Assembly: GCA_000242815.2 (NCBI GenBank)
Contig: AHHB01000028.1
Location: 372,001-436,000 of the forward strand
Direction of reading: 5' to 3'
Source of the DNA: Janthinobacterium lividum PAMC 25724
Lineage (GTDB): Bacteria; Pseudomonadota; Gammaproteobacteria; Burkholderiales; Burkholderiaceae_D
DNA: 64,000 bases
The notes beneath the pieces were generated by a model. The model was not told where the DNA came from. It ran no database searches and saw only the letters and a list, made by a program, of their open reading frames with translations. This document shows, piece by piece, positions 1 through 9,583 of this stretch. Numbering within the stretch: the stretch's first letter is position 1; each line of letters starts with the position of its first letter. Made by a program: the position numbers and the translations under genes.

Positions 1-306
1 GCATTTTGAACTCTTATTGTGAGAATAGACCGACATAGTCTAAAATTCTGGCCGGAAAAGAAACGAATTTTTCGTAATATGCTTAGATCCGATTCCCGGT
101 TATGCTAAAAAACAGATATCGTTTTTTGGAAACATTCGTGGCGCAAGGTGCGCATCAGCACTTAGTCTGCAAGCACTGCGTCATAGGCAAAGGCGGCGGA
201 CGGCGCGCGGCAAAAAACCCGATTTCGCCGCTTGGTGTATAGTCGAATCGCATCATGCAGGGCTAAAACCATCTGCACCGGCAACTGGAATATTTTGTGA
301 GCGTAC
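1..306. other. Region upstream of the GNAT gene, no gene seen
   Basis: About 300 bases at the left edge carry no convincing coding sequence. The first 140 bases are AT-rich and could hold a promoter for the downstream acetyltransferase gene, but I see no clear -35/-10 pair. The only open frame here is on the minus strand and overlaps the start of the acetyltransferase antisense, so I do not accept it. Confidence 0.5.
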
Positions 307-837
307 ATGAGTCTTGAAATTCGTATTGCAACATCGACCGACGCTTTCGAGGCGTGCAACGTATTACGACGCTCCATCGTCGAATGCTGCAGCCTCGATC
401 ATCGGGACGATCCGGCCATTCTCGATGCCTGGCTGGGCAATAAAACACCGCAGATGGTGGCGTGCTGGTTTGCCTCGCCCACCAATTTTTCGCTCGTTGC
501 AGTCGAACATGGCGCCGTCGTCGGCGTCGGCTTGCTGACGCGCGCGGGCAAGCTGGCGTTGTGTTACCTGCTGCCCGAGGCGCAAGGCCGGGGCGCCGGC
601 AAGGCACTGGTGGCGCAGCTCGAAGCGCAGGCGCGCGAGTGGGGCATCAAGGCTCTGCAATTGCACAGCACGGCCAGCAGCCAAGCCTTCTTCGTCAAGC
701 AGGGGTATGTCGAGGCAGGCAATGTGCGTTCACCGTACGGCGTGGAAACGATTTTTTGCTGGAAACAGATTGATCCTGCAGGTATCTTAGGCGGCGACCC
801 CAAGCGCAAGCGCTTTTGCAACTGCAATTCGGCCTGA
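307..837 (+). CDS. GNAT family N-acetyltransferase
   Basis: A 176-residue protein of the GNAT fold, which transfers an acetyl group from acetyl-CoA to an amine. The acetyl-CoA pyrophosphate-binding loop is visible as QGRGAGK at residues 93-99, after the beta-4 strand LALCYLLPE. The C-terminal part SQAFFVKQGYVEAG matches the usual 'FYxKxGF' region. The substrate cannot be deduced. The last 20 residues are basic and Cys-rich and are not part of the domain. The gene stands alone, facing a convergent amidotransferase gene 66 bases downstream. The start was chosen as the first ATG that precedes the whole domain. Confidence 0.85.
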   Translation: MSLEIRIATSTDAFEACNVLRRSIVECCSLDHRDDPAILDAWLGNKTPQMVACWFASPTNFSLVAVEHGAVVGVGLLTRAGKLALCYLLPEAQGRGAGKALVAQLEAQAREWGIKALQLHSTASSQAFFVKQGYVEAGNVRSPYGVETIFCWKQIDPAGILGGDPKRKRFCNCNSA

Positions 838-903
838 CGCCAGCTCCGCTTCTCAGCGCGGCCATCCGGCGGCGGGCCTTTACGTCACTTTACATATTTC
901 CCC

Positions 904-1716
904 TTAGTAACTGATCTGGATGAACACGCCTTGCTGCGTGTTCTCGCTCGCTGGTAGCAAGGTGCCGCCGGCGAACAGTTTCAGTTCGCCGGGCGCGAAC
1001 GCCTGCCAATCTTCGTTTTGCGTCAGCGGATGCGTGGCGATAACGGCGATGCGATCATCGAGATGGTTGTGCTGGCGAAAGTCGATGCTGCGTTCGCAGT
1101 CGATCAGTTGCGCCACGGAAAACGGGTATTCGCGTAGCACATAGTGCAAATGCGTGGAGCAGTGAGCAAACAGCAGTTCACCGTCAGAGAGGATGAAATT
1201 GAAGCTGCCGTGCGCAGCGATGTCCTTGGCGAGCTCGGTGATGGCGCTGCGCAGCGCGGCGCGCGTGGGTACGCCCAGGGGAAAGCGCGTGCGCAAGTGG
1301 CCCAGCACGTGGCAGAAAGCTTGTTCGCTGTCCGTGTCGCCGCTGGCCTGGTAGTACGCATTAGCGGGCGGGCGCCAGGTTTTCAAGTCGCCATTGTGGG
1401 CAAAGGACCAGGTCTTGCCCCACAGTTCGCGGGCGAACGGGTGGGTGTTTTCCGCTGCGATGCGGCCCTGCGTGGCTTTGCGGATGTGTGCGACGATGTT
1501 TGTCGCCTTCACGGGATGCTGCTGCACGCTGGCGGCCAGCGGCGAATCGATGGCCGCCAGGTGATCCTTGAGCAAGGTGCAGCCGCCACTGGAATGATAA
1601 GCGATGCCCCAGCCGTCGCGGTGCTCGTCCGTGCGTCCGCCCCGTTCGGCAAAACCGGCAAAGGAAAATCCCAGCGCGGCCGGCTTGCTGCTGTTCATTG
1701 CGAGTAACTGGCACAT
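904..1716 (-). CDS. Class II glutamine amidotransferase (YafJ-like)
   Basis: A 270-residue protein with an N-terminal nucleophile (Ntn) glutamine amidotransferase domain. After removal of Met1 the catalytic Cys2 is exposed (MCQLLAMN), which fixes the start at 1716 rather than at the longer open frame. The motif DEHRDGWGIAYH and the segment AHNGDLK are typical of the YafJ/DUG3-type family, in which the glutaminase domain stands alone without a synthetase domain. The family is linked to hydrolysis of gamma-glutamyl compounds, but the substrate here is unknown. No operon partner is apparent. Confidence 0.88.
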   Translation of the reverse strand: MCQLLAMNSSKPAALGFSFAGFAERGGRTDEHRDGWGIAYHSSGGCTLLKDHLAAIDSPLAASVQQHPVKATNIVAHIRKATQGRIAAENTHPFARELWGKTWSFAHNGDLKTWRPPANAYYQASGDTDSEQAFCHVLGHLRTRFPLGVPTRAALRSAITELAKDIAAHGSFNFILSDGELLFAHCSTHLHYVLREYPFSVAQLIDCERSIDFRQHNHLDDRIAVIATHPLTQNEDWQAFAPGELKLFAGGTLLPASENTQQGVFIQISY

Positions 1717-1950
1717 GGCGCTGCTTCCTGATGGTATCGGTGTACCCCCACAGTAAAGGCTGGCGCAGGTCGCTGGAACGAATGTTTCCAACTATCGTTA
1801 TGCGCAGTCCATGGCGCTGCGCTTATTTGCTTGCTGCATATCAAACGGCGAAACCATTCGTTCTCCTTTGCTTGGCGCTGCCTTACTGTGCCTACTTTGG
1901 CGCCGTGGCCCCCATCTGGGCAGCCGGCGCAGCCTGATGAAGGAGCACGC

Positions 1951-2787
1951 ATGTCATTTCCTGTCCTGAAAAACTACCTGGCCCGTTTGTCACATCAAAC
2001 CCAGGCCGGTACCAGTGTCTGGCTTGACGCAGAGGGCAGGGCGCTGGGGCGCTTTTTCAATTGCACCATGACCAGCGCTTTCCAGCCCTTGCGCGAGATC
2101 GATAGCGGCAAGCTGGTGGCGTTCGAGGGCCTGGCGCGCAGCGTGTCGAAGGCGGACCAGGGCTTGTCGCTGTGGCGCTTGCTCGATCATGCGGCCAGCG
2201 ACGATGAATCGGTGGAACTGGACCGTTTGTGCCGCATGTTGCACGCCATTAATTTTTTCCGGCAGGCCGAAGCGCAGCAGACCGACCTGTACCTGAACGT
2301 GCATGACCGCCTGTTGAGCGCTGTCAGCAGCAATCATGGCCACGCCTTCCAGCGCATCCTCGATGCGCTGGGCTTGCCCATCGAGCGCATCGTACTGCAA
2401 TTGCCGACGGTGACGCCGAACCAGGGCTGGCTGCTCAATTATGTGGCCGATAATTATCGGCGCAACGGTTTCCGCCTGGCCATCAACGTGAGCAGCGTGC
2501 ATGAGGCCAGCGACATGCTGCAGCGCTTGCACCCGCAGGCGTTCAAGCTCGACGCGGGCAATCTCGGCGACGAGCAGGCCATCGCCAGCTTCGTGACCCT
2601 GTGCCATGCGGCGAAAATTCGCCTCATCTTCAAGCGTCTTGACACGCCGGCGGCGCTGGCCGCACTGCAGCGTGTTACCGCCATGACGGGATTGCCGATC
2701 GTGGCGCAGGGCTATTTGCTGGACCAACCGTTGACGGCGCTGGTGCAGGCAAAGCAGGACGTTACCGTCCGCGCGAGCACCGCCTAG
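1951..2787 (+). CDS. Degenerate EAL-domain protein
   Basis: A 278-residue protein that aligns along its length with EAL-type c-di-GMP phosphodiesterase domains: FQPLREIDSGKLVAFEGLAR for the usual 'YQPI...EALxR', LYLNVHDRLL for the Asn strand, and KLD near the end. Several metal or catalytic positions are changed. EAL is EGL, the 'DDFG' strand reads INVSS, and the late 'AEG' is AQG. It is therefore probably catalytically dead and may bind c-di-GMP or a protein partner. The start at 1951 follows AAGGAG with good spacing. The upstream extension of the open frame has no such site. Confidence 0.7.
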   Translation: MSFPVLKNYLARLSHQTQAGTSVWLDAEGRALGRFFNCTMTSAFQPLREIDSGKLVAFEGLARSVSKADQGLSLWRLLDHAASDDESVELDRLCRMLHAINFFRQAEAQQTDLYLNVHDRLLSAVSSNHGHAFQRILDALGLPIERIVLQLPTVTPNQGWLLNYVADNYRRNGFRLAINVSSVHEASDMLQRLHPQAFKLDAGNLGDEQAIASFVTLCHAAKIRLIFKRLDTPAALAALQRVTAMTGLPIVAQGYLLDQPLTALVQAKQDVTVRASTA

Positions 2788-2886
2788 GGCGCCAGAGGCT
2801 GAAATAAGGGCGACACGATAGGCATTGAGGGTTTTTCTTCGCGGCACAATACGCTATAGTATTCGCATCGTTACATTGGACTGACT

Positions 2887-3636
2887 ATGGCATCGCGCAG
2901 AAACTTTCTACACCACGGTATGGGCCTGGCCGCGCTGGGCTTGGTAAGCACTCCGCTCATCGGCTGCGCCTCGCGCACGGCCGCTCCCGCCTCCGCTTCG
3001 GCCAGTGCCAAGCCGCACACCGCGCGCACCGGCGTACCACCGCAGCCGACGCAACTGGCCAGCGTCGACCGTGCTATCACTTCGCAGTCGCGCCAGGCCA
3101 TCACCGAGATGGAGCCGCCGCCCGACATCTTCGATGCGCAGGCGCTGGATCTGGAATTCTGGCTCAAGCCCCGCACCTTGGAAGTGGTGCGCCCGGCCAG
3201 CAATGAAAAGGCCAGGTTGCTGTACTGGAAAGACGGCGAAGTCATCGATTCGGCTTACCAGGAACTGTGCCATTTGCTGCGCGATGTGAACGGCAAGAAG
3301 ACCGCTCCCATCGACCCGAAACTGCTCGAAACCCTGTGGGGCACGCAAGCGTTCGTGGCCCGCTACGGCATCGAGCAGCCGCTGGAGATTTTGTCGGGCT
3401 ATCGCACGGCCGAGTCAAACAGCCGCCTGCGCGAAGCGGGCGTGCCGGCCGCGCGCCAGTCGCTGCACATTTCGGGCCGCGCCGCCGACATCCGCGTGGC
3501 CAACCTGAACGCGGAAGTGCTCGGCTCGCTGGTGCGCAGCTTCAAGCAAGGCGGCGTGGGTTTTTATTACCGTTCCGGCCCGCGTGGCGGCTGGATCCAT
3601 GCCGATACCGGTCTCCAGCGCACCTGGAAAGGCTAA
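2887..3636 (+). CDS. Tat-exported DUF882 (peptidase M15-like) lipoprotein
   Basis: A 249-residue protein of the DUF882/YcbK family, related to zinc D,D-/L,D-peptidases acting on murein peptides. The N-terminus has a twin-arginine signal (SRRNFL) followed by a hydrophobic stretch and the lipobox LIGC with Cys27. Metal ligands of the M15-like fold are visible as His194 and Asp201 (HISGRAADIR) and His238 (WIHADTG). The protein probably acts in the cell envelope on peptidoglycan. It is a single gene with a short leader region, and no neighbour clarifies its role. Confidence 0.87.
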   Translation: MASRRNFLHHGMGLAALGLVSTPLIGCASRTAAPASASASAKPHTARTGVPPQPTQLASVDRAITSQSRQAITEMEPPPDIFDAQALDLEFWLKPRTLEVVRPASNEKARLLYWKDGEVIDSAYQELCHLLRDVNGKKTAPIDPKLLETLWGTQAFVARYGIEQPLEILSGYRTAESNSRLREAGVPAARQSLHISGRAADIRVANLNAEVLGSLVRSFKQGGVGFYYRSGPRGGWIHADTGLQRTWKG

Positions 3637-3733
3637 ACGCCGGAGCCTGGCTGCCGCGCGGCGCTCTGCCATGCGTTGAAGTATACGCGGCCTTGCCAGC
3701 TTCCCAGTCTCCGCTTTCGATTTCCCGCCTGCC

Positions 3734-4627
3734 ATGAAACTGTCCAGCCATAACATCGAACTGTTCCTGGCCGTCGTTGATGGAGGCTCGTTTTCGGCCG
3801 CCGCGCGCGCCTTGCGGCGCGCGCCGTCGGCCGTCAGCATGGCCATCGCCAACATCGAGGCGGAACTGGGGATCGCCCTGTTCGACCGTGGCGCGCGCGA
3901 AGCCGTACCCACGCCGGCGGCGATGGCGCTGATGCCCCATGCGCGCCTGATCGCCGAGCAGCTGAAACAGTTGCACCTGCACGTGCAGGAATTGTCGCAG
4001 GGATTGGAAAGCCGCATTTCGCTGGGCATTGCGGCCGAGCTCGACCATGCTCCCTTCCTGGCCGCCGTGCGCGCGCTGTCGCAGCGCCATCCGCTGCTCG
4101 ACATCGAGGTGCTGACGGCGCCGCAGGACGATGTGCTCGACATGCTGCACCGGGGCCGCATCAGCGCCTGTATGGCCTTCGCTGGCGGGCGCATCAATCA
4201 CAAGGAGCAGTTTCAGTTGGTGGGCAGTGATGCCTTGCTGGCAATTATTTCTACTCAGCATACGCCCAGCGCGGCGGGTCGGCCTTTGTATATCGAGGAA
4301 TTGGTGAATTTGCGCCAGATCATCGTCGCCAGCCGTGAACTCGACCTGGCCGATGCACGCCCCGTAGTGGGGCTATCCTATTGGCGCACCGACAGTTTGC
4401 CGATGGCGCTGGCGATGGTCGAGGCAGGATTGGGGTGGGGCAACTTTGCCGCCTCGGCTATCGAGCATTCACTGGCGGCCGGGCGGGTGCGCCGCGTGGC
4501 GTTCAAGAATACCGGCAATGGCCTGGTCGTGCCCATCCACCTGGTGTGGATGAAGGACCGGCCGCTGGGCATGGCGGCGCGGTCCTTTCTTCAGTTACTG
4601 AGCGAGGTGCCGGCAGTGGTCTCCTGA
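3734..4627 (+). CDS. LysR-family transcriptional regulator
   Basis: A 297-residue LysR-type regulator. The winged HTH occupies residues 1-60 (FLAVVDGGSFSAAARAL, then SAVSMAIANIEAELG and LFDR). The rest is the periplasmic-binding-like effector domain. Its 3' end overlaps the 3' end of the convergent PACE transporter gene by 37 bases. LysR genes are often associated with PACE genes (AceR/AceI), so it may regulate that neighbour, although the usual arrangement is divergent, not convergent. The ligand is unknown. Confidence 0.92.
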   Translation: MKLSSHNIELFLAVVDGGSFSAAARALRRAPSAVSMAIANIEAELGIALFDRGAREAVPTPAAMALMPHARLIAEQLKQLHLHVQELSQGLESRISLGIAAELDHAPFLAAVRALSQRHPLLDIEVLTAPQDDVLDMLHRGRISACMAFAGGRINHKEQFQLVGSDALLAIISTQHTPSAAGRPLYIEELVNLRQIIVASRELDLADARPVVGLSYWRTDSLPMALAMVEAGLGWGNFAASAIEHSLAAGRVRRVAFKNTGNGLVVPIHLVWMKDRPLGMAARSFLQLLSEVPAVVS

Positions 4628-5070
4628 CATGCGCCCGGTTCTTGCTTCGGCTGTTGCGCCGACAGTGGCACGCCGAACAGGCCATCGAAGAAATAGTTGA
4701 AGATGAAGCTGTAGCACGGGATGATCAGCATCAACGCGAAGTCCAGCACGAAGGCTTGCCACAGGCTGATGTCGAGCCACCAGGCGATCAGCGGGATCAG
4801 GTAGATGACGAGCGTGATCTGGAAGCCGATCGCGTGCAGGATGCGGCGCCAGACGGTGCGCGTGCGCGACACTTGGCGCATTTCCCAGTATTCGAAGGCC
4901 GTGTTGTAGAGCAGGTTCCAGATCACGGCGATGCTGGTGATCATGATGGCCAGCGGACCCGTGCTGGTGGGCGATGCGCCCGAAAGCAGCGTCAGCCAAG
5001 CCGTGGAAATGGCCATGCCGATGATTTCAAAGGCGGTGACGTAGACGATTTTGCGTTTGATACCTTGCAT
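4591..5070 (-). CDS. PACE-type multidrug/biguanide efflux protein
   Basis: A 159-residue integral membrane protein with four predicted membrane segments arranged as two repeated hairpins (the 'bacterial transmembrane pair' domain). Segments lie near residues 8-30, 38-58, 80-102 and 107-130. The conserved NTAFEYWE and the second-repeat FNYFFDGLFG features match the PACE family (AceI), which exports chlorhexidine and short-chain diamines using the proton gradient. The C-terminal 25 residues are hydrophilic and overlap the LysR gene. Substrate specificity cannot be read from the sequence. Confidence 0.85.
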   Translation of the reverse strand: MQGIKRKIVYVTAFEIIGMAISTAWLTLLSGASPTSTGPLAIMITSIAVIWNLLYNTAFEYWEMRQVSRTRTVWRRILHAIGFQITLVIYLIPLIAWWLDISLWQAFVLDFALMLIIPCYSFIFNYFFDGLFGVPLSAQQPKQEPGACQETTAGTSLSN

Positions 5071-5252
5071 GTAAAGCCTGTAAAGAAGAGATGGCAGCCA
5101 TCTTAAGTCAGGTATGCTGATGCTAAAAGTTGATAGCTATCAGTTATTCTGATATGTGTGCGCCAACGATACCGGGCTGGCCGTGAACCGTGGATAATGG
5201 CGGCTGGCGGGCAACCGGTCCCGCCGCATCACCGCAGAAAAGGTTAACGAGC

Positions 5253-5681
5253 ATGCAAGGCGCAGCAGACAGCAACATCCCCGATACTCCCGATACTCCC
5301 GACAGCCCTGACACTCTGGCCAGCACGGCGCAGCGTCCTCGTTTTCGCCCTTGCCCTTGGGAGCACCTGGAAACGCCGTATGACGTGGAGGTGTGGATCG
5401 ACGAGCATAACCGCAGCATGCAGGACAATATCGGCGCCACGGAAACGGGCGTGGGCATCTGTTTTACCCTCGCCGAAGGGGGCGACATTTATATGCAGAC
5501 CAGCGCCGATGGCGCCGTCGTGCTCGACGTGAGGCCCGATGCAGCCTGGATCTCGCCCCTCATCAGTGCCGCGACGGGCTGCGCGGCGCCCGATTCGTCG
5601 TTGTGGATCTTGCCAGATGATAAGCTGATCCAGCTGATCGTGGGTCTGTCCAGCCTGGTAGCGAGACCTTGCTGGTGGTAG
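5253..5681 (+). CDS. Hypothetical protein with PDTPDT N-terminal repeats
   Basis: An approximately 142-residue protein of unknown function. Start 5253 (MQGAADSN) was chosen over the upstream ATG at 5190 because the longer N-terminus looks non-coding. Residues 9-22 consist of a short Pro-Asp-Thr repeat encoded by nearly identical 9-base units, a likely disordered linker. The rest (about residues 35-130) is a soluble acidic alpha/beta-looking segment containing ETGVGICFTL and GAVVLDVRPDAAW. I recognise no family. There is no close neighbour in the same operon. Confidence 0.55.
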   Translation: MQGAADSNIPDTPDTPDSPDTLASTAQRPRFRPCPWEHLETPYDVEVWIDEHNRSMQDNIGATETGVGICFTLAEGGDIYMQTSADGAVVLDVRPDAAWISPLISAATGCAAPDSSLWILPDDKLIQLIVGLSSLVARPCWW

Positions 5682-6099
5682 GCCATGACTTCGGCTTGCG
5701 CCGGCGCAGCATGGGCCGCTGACGCGTTTGCATGGCGCGGGTGCACGGCGCCATGCTGCTTGTCCGGCGCCGCTGTGTGCTACGGGCTCGGTGAAATATG
5801 CCATGCCCGCGCCTGCCATTGCCTTTGTCGTACTCTCCGACGAAAAGCCTGCGATGGGCCATGACAAGCGGGACCCGCGCAATATCAGCCTGGTATTGAT
5901 TTCCCGCCTGCATCTCTGCCCGCGTTTATACGCCAGGTGCTGATCGTGCCCTGCGCTAGCGTATGGCGGCGCACGAACCCTCAGCCGCGGTTGTGGTGAA
6001 AGTGGCATACCCGCATGCATTGCTCGACACTGTGCACCGCGCATGCTAGTCTCGTACTGCACCCACCTTGTTGCCAGGGCGGTAGTGCCAAGGACCGCC
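5682..6099. other. Intergenic region, no gene seen
   Basis: About 420 bases between the small unknown gene and the GGDEF-EAL gene. Open frames on both strands here lack recognisable domains and ribosome binding sites. The long minus-strand frame that crosses it runs antisense through the flanking gene. The region presumably contains the promoter of the GGDEF-EAL gene, but I cannot assign one. Confidence 0.4.
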
Positions 6100-8277
6100 A
6101 TGGATACACCACTGCAAGCGCTATCTGCTGCGAATTGTTGTTCGCGTTGCCATGACGGCGCGCTACAGCATGGTGCGCCCCTGCTTGACGATGGCGTCTT
6201 CAGCCCGGAGCGGGTGAAAGCTGAACGCGAGCAAGCTTATTTCAACGATTTATACCTGCTGGCGCCCGTCGCCTATGTCGTCTCGGGCCTCGATGGCGTG
6301 ATCCTGCAAGTCAACCTGGTGGCGGCAGAACTGCTCGGCCTGTCACGCGAACGTCCTGGCCACGTGCTGTTCCGTTCGTATATCCATGAAGCCTTTCGTC
6401 ACGATTACGCCCAGTTCGTGCAGCGCGTGCTCAATAGCAGCGAGCCCGAGCGCATCCAGCTTCAGCTCCTGTTGCCATCCCGTCCCGGCGCCGGCGATGC
6501 CGGCTTGCCCGTCACCTTGCTCGGTAGTGCCGACCCGAACGGCCAGGCGCTGCGCCTGGTGCTGGAGCAGGCCGAGGGCAAGCTGGCCGCGCTCGAACGC
6601 AGCGAGGAGCGCTTCCGGCGCATCGTCCACAGTGCCGTGGAGGGCATTTGGGAAATCGATGCGCAGGCGCTGACCAGCTTTGTCAATCCGAAGATGGCGC
6701 AAATGCTGGGCTACCAGATCGAGGATATGCTGGGCCAACCGTTAGCATCGTTCATGGATGACGAGGGACGCGCCATTTTGGAGCGCAACATTGCGTGGCG
6801 CCAGGATGGCATTGCCGAACGCCATGAATTCAAGTTCCTGCGGCGTGACGGCAGCACCTTGTGGGCCACGCTGGCCACCAACCCCATCTTCGACGCGTGC
6901 GGCACTTACTTCGGTGCGCTGGCGCTGGTGAGCGACATCACGGCGCAACGCGTAGCGTCCGAGCGCATCTGGCGGCAAGCCAATTTTGACCAGCTGACGG
7001 GCTTGCCGAACCGCCACATGTTCCTCGACCGGCTGCAGCACGAGGCCTACCATGCCAGGCGCGAAGGTGCTTACCTGGCCCTGCTGTTCATCGACCTGGA
7101 CCATTTTAAGCAGGTGAATGACCGGCTGGGCCACGAGAAGGGCGACATGCTGCTGCGTCAGGCGGCGCGGCGCATCAGCGAACGCGTGCGCGCCACTGAC
7201 ACGGTAGCGCGCCTGGGTGGCGACGAGTTCACCGTCATCCTGGCCGGTGAGGGGCAGCTCGGTGGCATCGAGTGCGTGCTGCAGGAACTGACGGCGGCGC
7301 TGGCCCGGCCTTTCGTGCTCGATGGCGATACGGTGCAAGTGTCGGCCAGCGTGGGCGTGGCGCTGTATCCGTCCGACGGTGAGGATCCGGACAGCTTGCT
7401 GCGCCATGCCGACCAGGCCATGTATGCGGCCAAGAGTGCGGGGCGCAATGGGTACAGCTATTTCACGCCGGCCCTGCAGCAGGCGACCGAATTGCGCCGC
7501 AGCACGCTGCGCGAGATGCGCCTGGCGCTGGCGCAAGACCAGTTCGAAGTGCATTATCAGCCCATCATCCGCCTCTGCGATGGCGCCATCGAGCGGGCCG
7601 AGGCGCTGCTGCGCTGGCGCCATCCGCTGCGCGGGCTGCTGCTACCGGCCGACTTCATCGCGTTTGCCGAGACGAACGGCTTGATCATCGATATCGGCGA
7701 GTGGGTTTTTCGCCAGGTTGTGCGCCAGGCGCGGCAGTGGCAAGACGCGCATGGGACCGTGTTGCAGATCAGTATCAACAAGTCAGCCATGGAATTTCGT
7801 TGCGACGCCGCGCTGTACCAGGATTGGGGCGGGTACCTGGCGGGCCAGGGCTTGGCGCCGGGTGCCATCATCATCGAAATGACGGAGGCGGTGCTGCTTG
7901 ACGGGGCGCGCCAGGTGGTCGAGCGCCTGCGCCAGTTCCGCGCCATGGGGCTGGCGTTGGCGCTCGACGATTTCGGCAGCGGCCAGGTATCGCTCGCCTG
8001 TCTGAAAACGGCCGATATCGATCTGCTCAAGATCGGCCGTTCCCTGGTCAGCGAATTGGGACGCGATGATGCCGGGCTGGGGCTGGGACTGTGCACGGCG
8101 CTCATTGCGCTGGCCCAGCGGCTGGGGCTGAAAGTCGTGGCCGAAGGGGTGGAAACGGCGGCGCAGCGCGATCTGCTGCGCGCTGCCGGCTGCGATTATG
8201 CGCAGGGATATTTCTTTTCCCGCGTCCTGCCGGCAGGGCAGATGGCGCGCCTGCTGGCCGCTCAGCCGGCTGCCTGA
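6100..8277 (+). CDS. PAS-GGDEF-EAL cyclic-di-GMP turnover protein
   Basis: A 725-residue signalling protein. A PAS-like region lies near residues 45-170 and a second PAS/PAC near 185-310. The GGDEF diguanylate cyclase domain has an intact GGDEF at residues 373-377, and the EAL phosphodiesterase domain begins with EAL at 501-503. In the EAL domain the usual catalytic positions are kept: Asn in ISINKS, EMTEA, LDDFGSG, the Lys in LLKIGRS, VAEGVET and CDYAQGY. It could thus both make and degrade c-di-GMP. AAGGA precedes the ATG at 6100, preferred to 6043. It lies just outside the flagellar locus, so a role in the motile/sessile switch is plausible but inferred. Confidence 0.9.
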   Translation: MDTPLQALSAANCCSRCHDGALQHGAPLLDDGVFSPERVKAEREQAYFNDLYLLAPVAYVVSGLDGVILQVNLVAAELLGLSRERPGHVLFRSYIHEAFRHDYAQFVQRVLNSSEPERIQLQLLLPSRPGAGDAGLPVTLLGSADPNGQALRLVLEQAEGKLAALERSEERFRRIVHSAVEGIWEIDAQALTSFVNPKMAQMLGYQIEDMLGQPLASFMDDEGRAILERNIAWRQDGIAERHEFKFLRRDGSTLWATLATNPIFDACGTYFGALALVSDITAQRVASERIWRQANFDQLTGLPNRHMFLDRLQHEAYHARREGAYLALLFIDLDHFKQVNDRLGHEKGDMLLRQAARRISERVRATDTVARLGGDEFTVILAGEGQLGGIECVLQELTAALARPFVLDGDTVQVSASVGVALYPSDGEDPDSLLRHADQAMYAAKSAGRNGYSYFTPALQQATELRRSTLREMRLALAQDQFEVHYQPIIRLCDGAIERAEALLRWRHPLRGLLLPADFIAFAETNGLIIDIGEWVFRQVVRQARQWQDAHGTVLQISINKSAMEFRCDAALYQDWGGYLAGQGLAPGAIIIEMTEAVLLDGARQVVERLRQFRAMGLALALDDFGSGQVSLACLKTADIDLLKIGRSLVSELGRDDAGLGLGLCTALIALAQRLGLKVVAEGVETAAQRDLLRAAGCDYAQGYFFSRVLPAGQMARLLAAQPAA

Positions 8278-8529
8278 ACGCGCTGCTGCGCCTTGCTGGC
8301 CTGGACATGGAGGCAGAACTGGCGTTCATGGCTGCGCAGCCGGGTGTAGCTGAGTAGCGAGGCGGCGGTTTTTATCTCGGGAACTTTGGCGCTCGATGAA
8401 GGGGGGGCGCTGGCGTATGGGCAATCGGCGACGGGCAATGGTCAGCATCTGCTGCAGTTGCACCGCCCTACGCCAGCGTGCGTGCCCCACCATCGCTGCG
8501 CGCGCCAAGGCAGCGCACGCCCGGGGCGC

Positions 8530-9578
8530 TTATTCTAGTCCCAATAGTGCGACGACGCGCTCACGGCTGATGCCGACGAGGGCCGAGCTGATCGCCAACA
8601 GCGATTCATAGCCGGGCTGGCTAGCCTTTTCGGTAAAGTTTTCCGCCAGCGTATCCATGCCGACGCTCACTTGTACAGGTTGGGCGCGGGCTACGCGTCC
8701 CGTTGCCTGCGCCAGAGCCAGGCTGACGGAGCTGCGCGCCGCCTGCAACTGTGCCAGCGCCTGCACCACGTGCTGCAAGGTGGCGCGCAAGGCTTCGACG
8801 TCACCGGTATGCCATTCTTCCGGGGCGATGGCGGCCGGTTCCGCATCCGTGCGCACACGGCTCATCTGGCCGGTCGGATAGCGGATGCCGTTGCCGCGCA
8901 CGGACAGGCTGTCGCGCACGTTGGCCCAGCCAGCTTCCGAGGTGCTAAATACCAGCTCGCCATTCTCGCCCAGCTTGACGCCGATACCTGACGGCATGAG
9001 TGCGCGGTCGAAGCGCGCGACGATTTCGCTCTCGCTCAGGCCAGGTTCGATATTCACCGAGCGCAGGGCCTGGTTGGCGCCGCCGAGCGAAAACGCCAGC
9101 ACTTCCTGAGGGCCATCTTGCAGACTGGCCATGGTCAGGCCGCGGATGCTGAAGTTTTGCTGTGCCGCTTGCGGGCTGGTATAGCTGAGCTGTGCGTCTA
9201 GCGTGCCACCCGATGCGCTAGCGCGCTGGCGCCAGGTATTGCTGAACTGGCGCACGCGTGCTTCGACCTGTCCTTCGCGGCCCTGACGCGCGGCCAGCTT
9301 GGCCGCCAGCTCGCTTTTCAGCGCCTGCAACTGGCTGCTGCTACGTTCCAGGTAATCGAGTGTTTGCTGCGCGTTGGAAATCTCCCCCTGTAACTGTGAT
9401 CCCAGTTGCTCAGGCCGCGCTTCAGGCTTGCCGTCGAACTCCTCGCCGCCGGCGCCTCGCCACGCGTGTTGGCGCTGGCGCTGCCGCTTGTGGCAGCGGA
9501 CGCGTCATCGATGACGCGGGCTGTGCCGGCGCCTTTGGCGTTGACGCCGGAAGAGGAAGAGGTCTGAACGATTTGCAT
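8530..9578 (-). pseudogene. lafW: LafW-like hook-associated protein gene, interrupted by a frameshift
   Basis: Two minus-strand frames join into one protein of about 349 residues. Frame one (from 9578) encodes a Ser/Ala-rich start MQIVQTSSSSG up to about TRGEAPAA. The second continues EEFDGKPEARPEQLGSQLQG and then a coiled-coil-like segment, a central flagellin-like domain (FSIRGLTMASLQDG) and a helical C-terminus. One added base in the GC run near 9445-9460 restores the frame. It sits five bases after flgL, the position of lafW in Flag-2 loci, where the product is described as a hook-associated protein. Family assignment rests on position and flagellin-like secondary structure. Without the missing base the product is truncated. 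Confidence 0.6.
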
Positions 9579-9583
9579 GATGG

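Noticed and set aside
5277-5320. Possible CRISPR or minisatellite (repeated cccgatact units)
   Set aside because: The repeats are 9 bases, contiguous, in frame and encode Pro-Asp-Thr. They are a coding low-complexity tract, not a CRISPR array.
5244-6101. Minus-strand open frame of 285 codons
   Set aside because: It is antisense to the small unknown gene and runs through the intergenic region. It has no domain, no ribosome site and a composition typical of shadow frames in GC-rich DNA.
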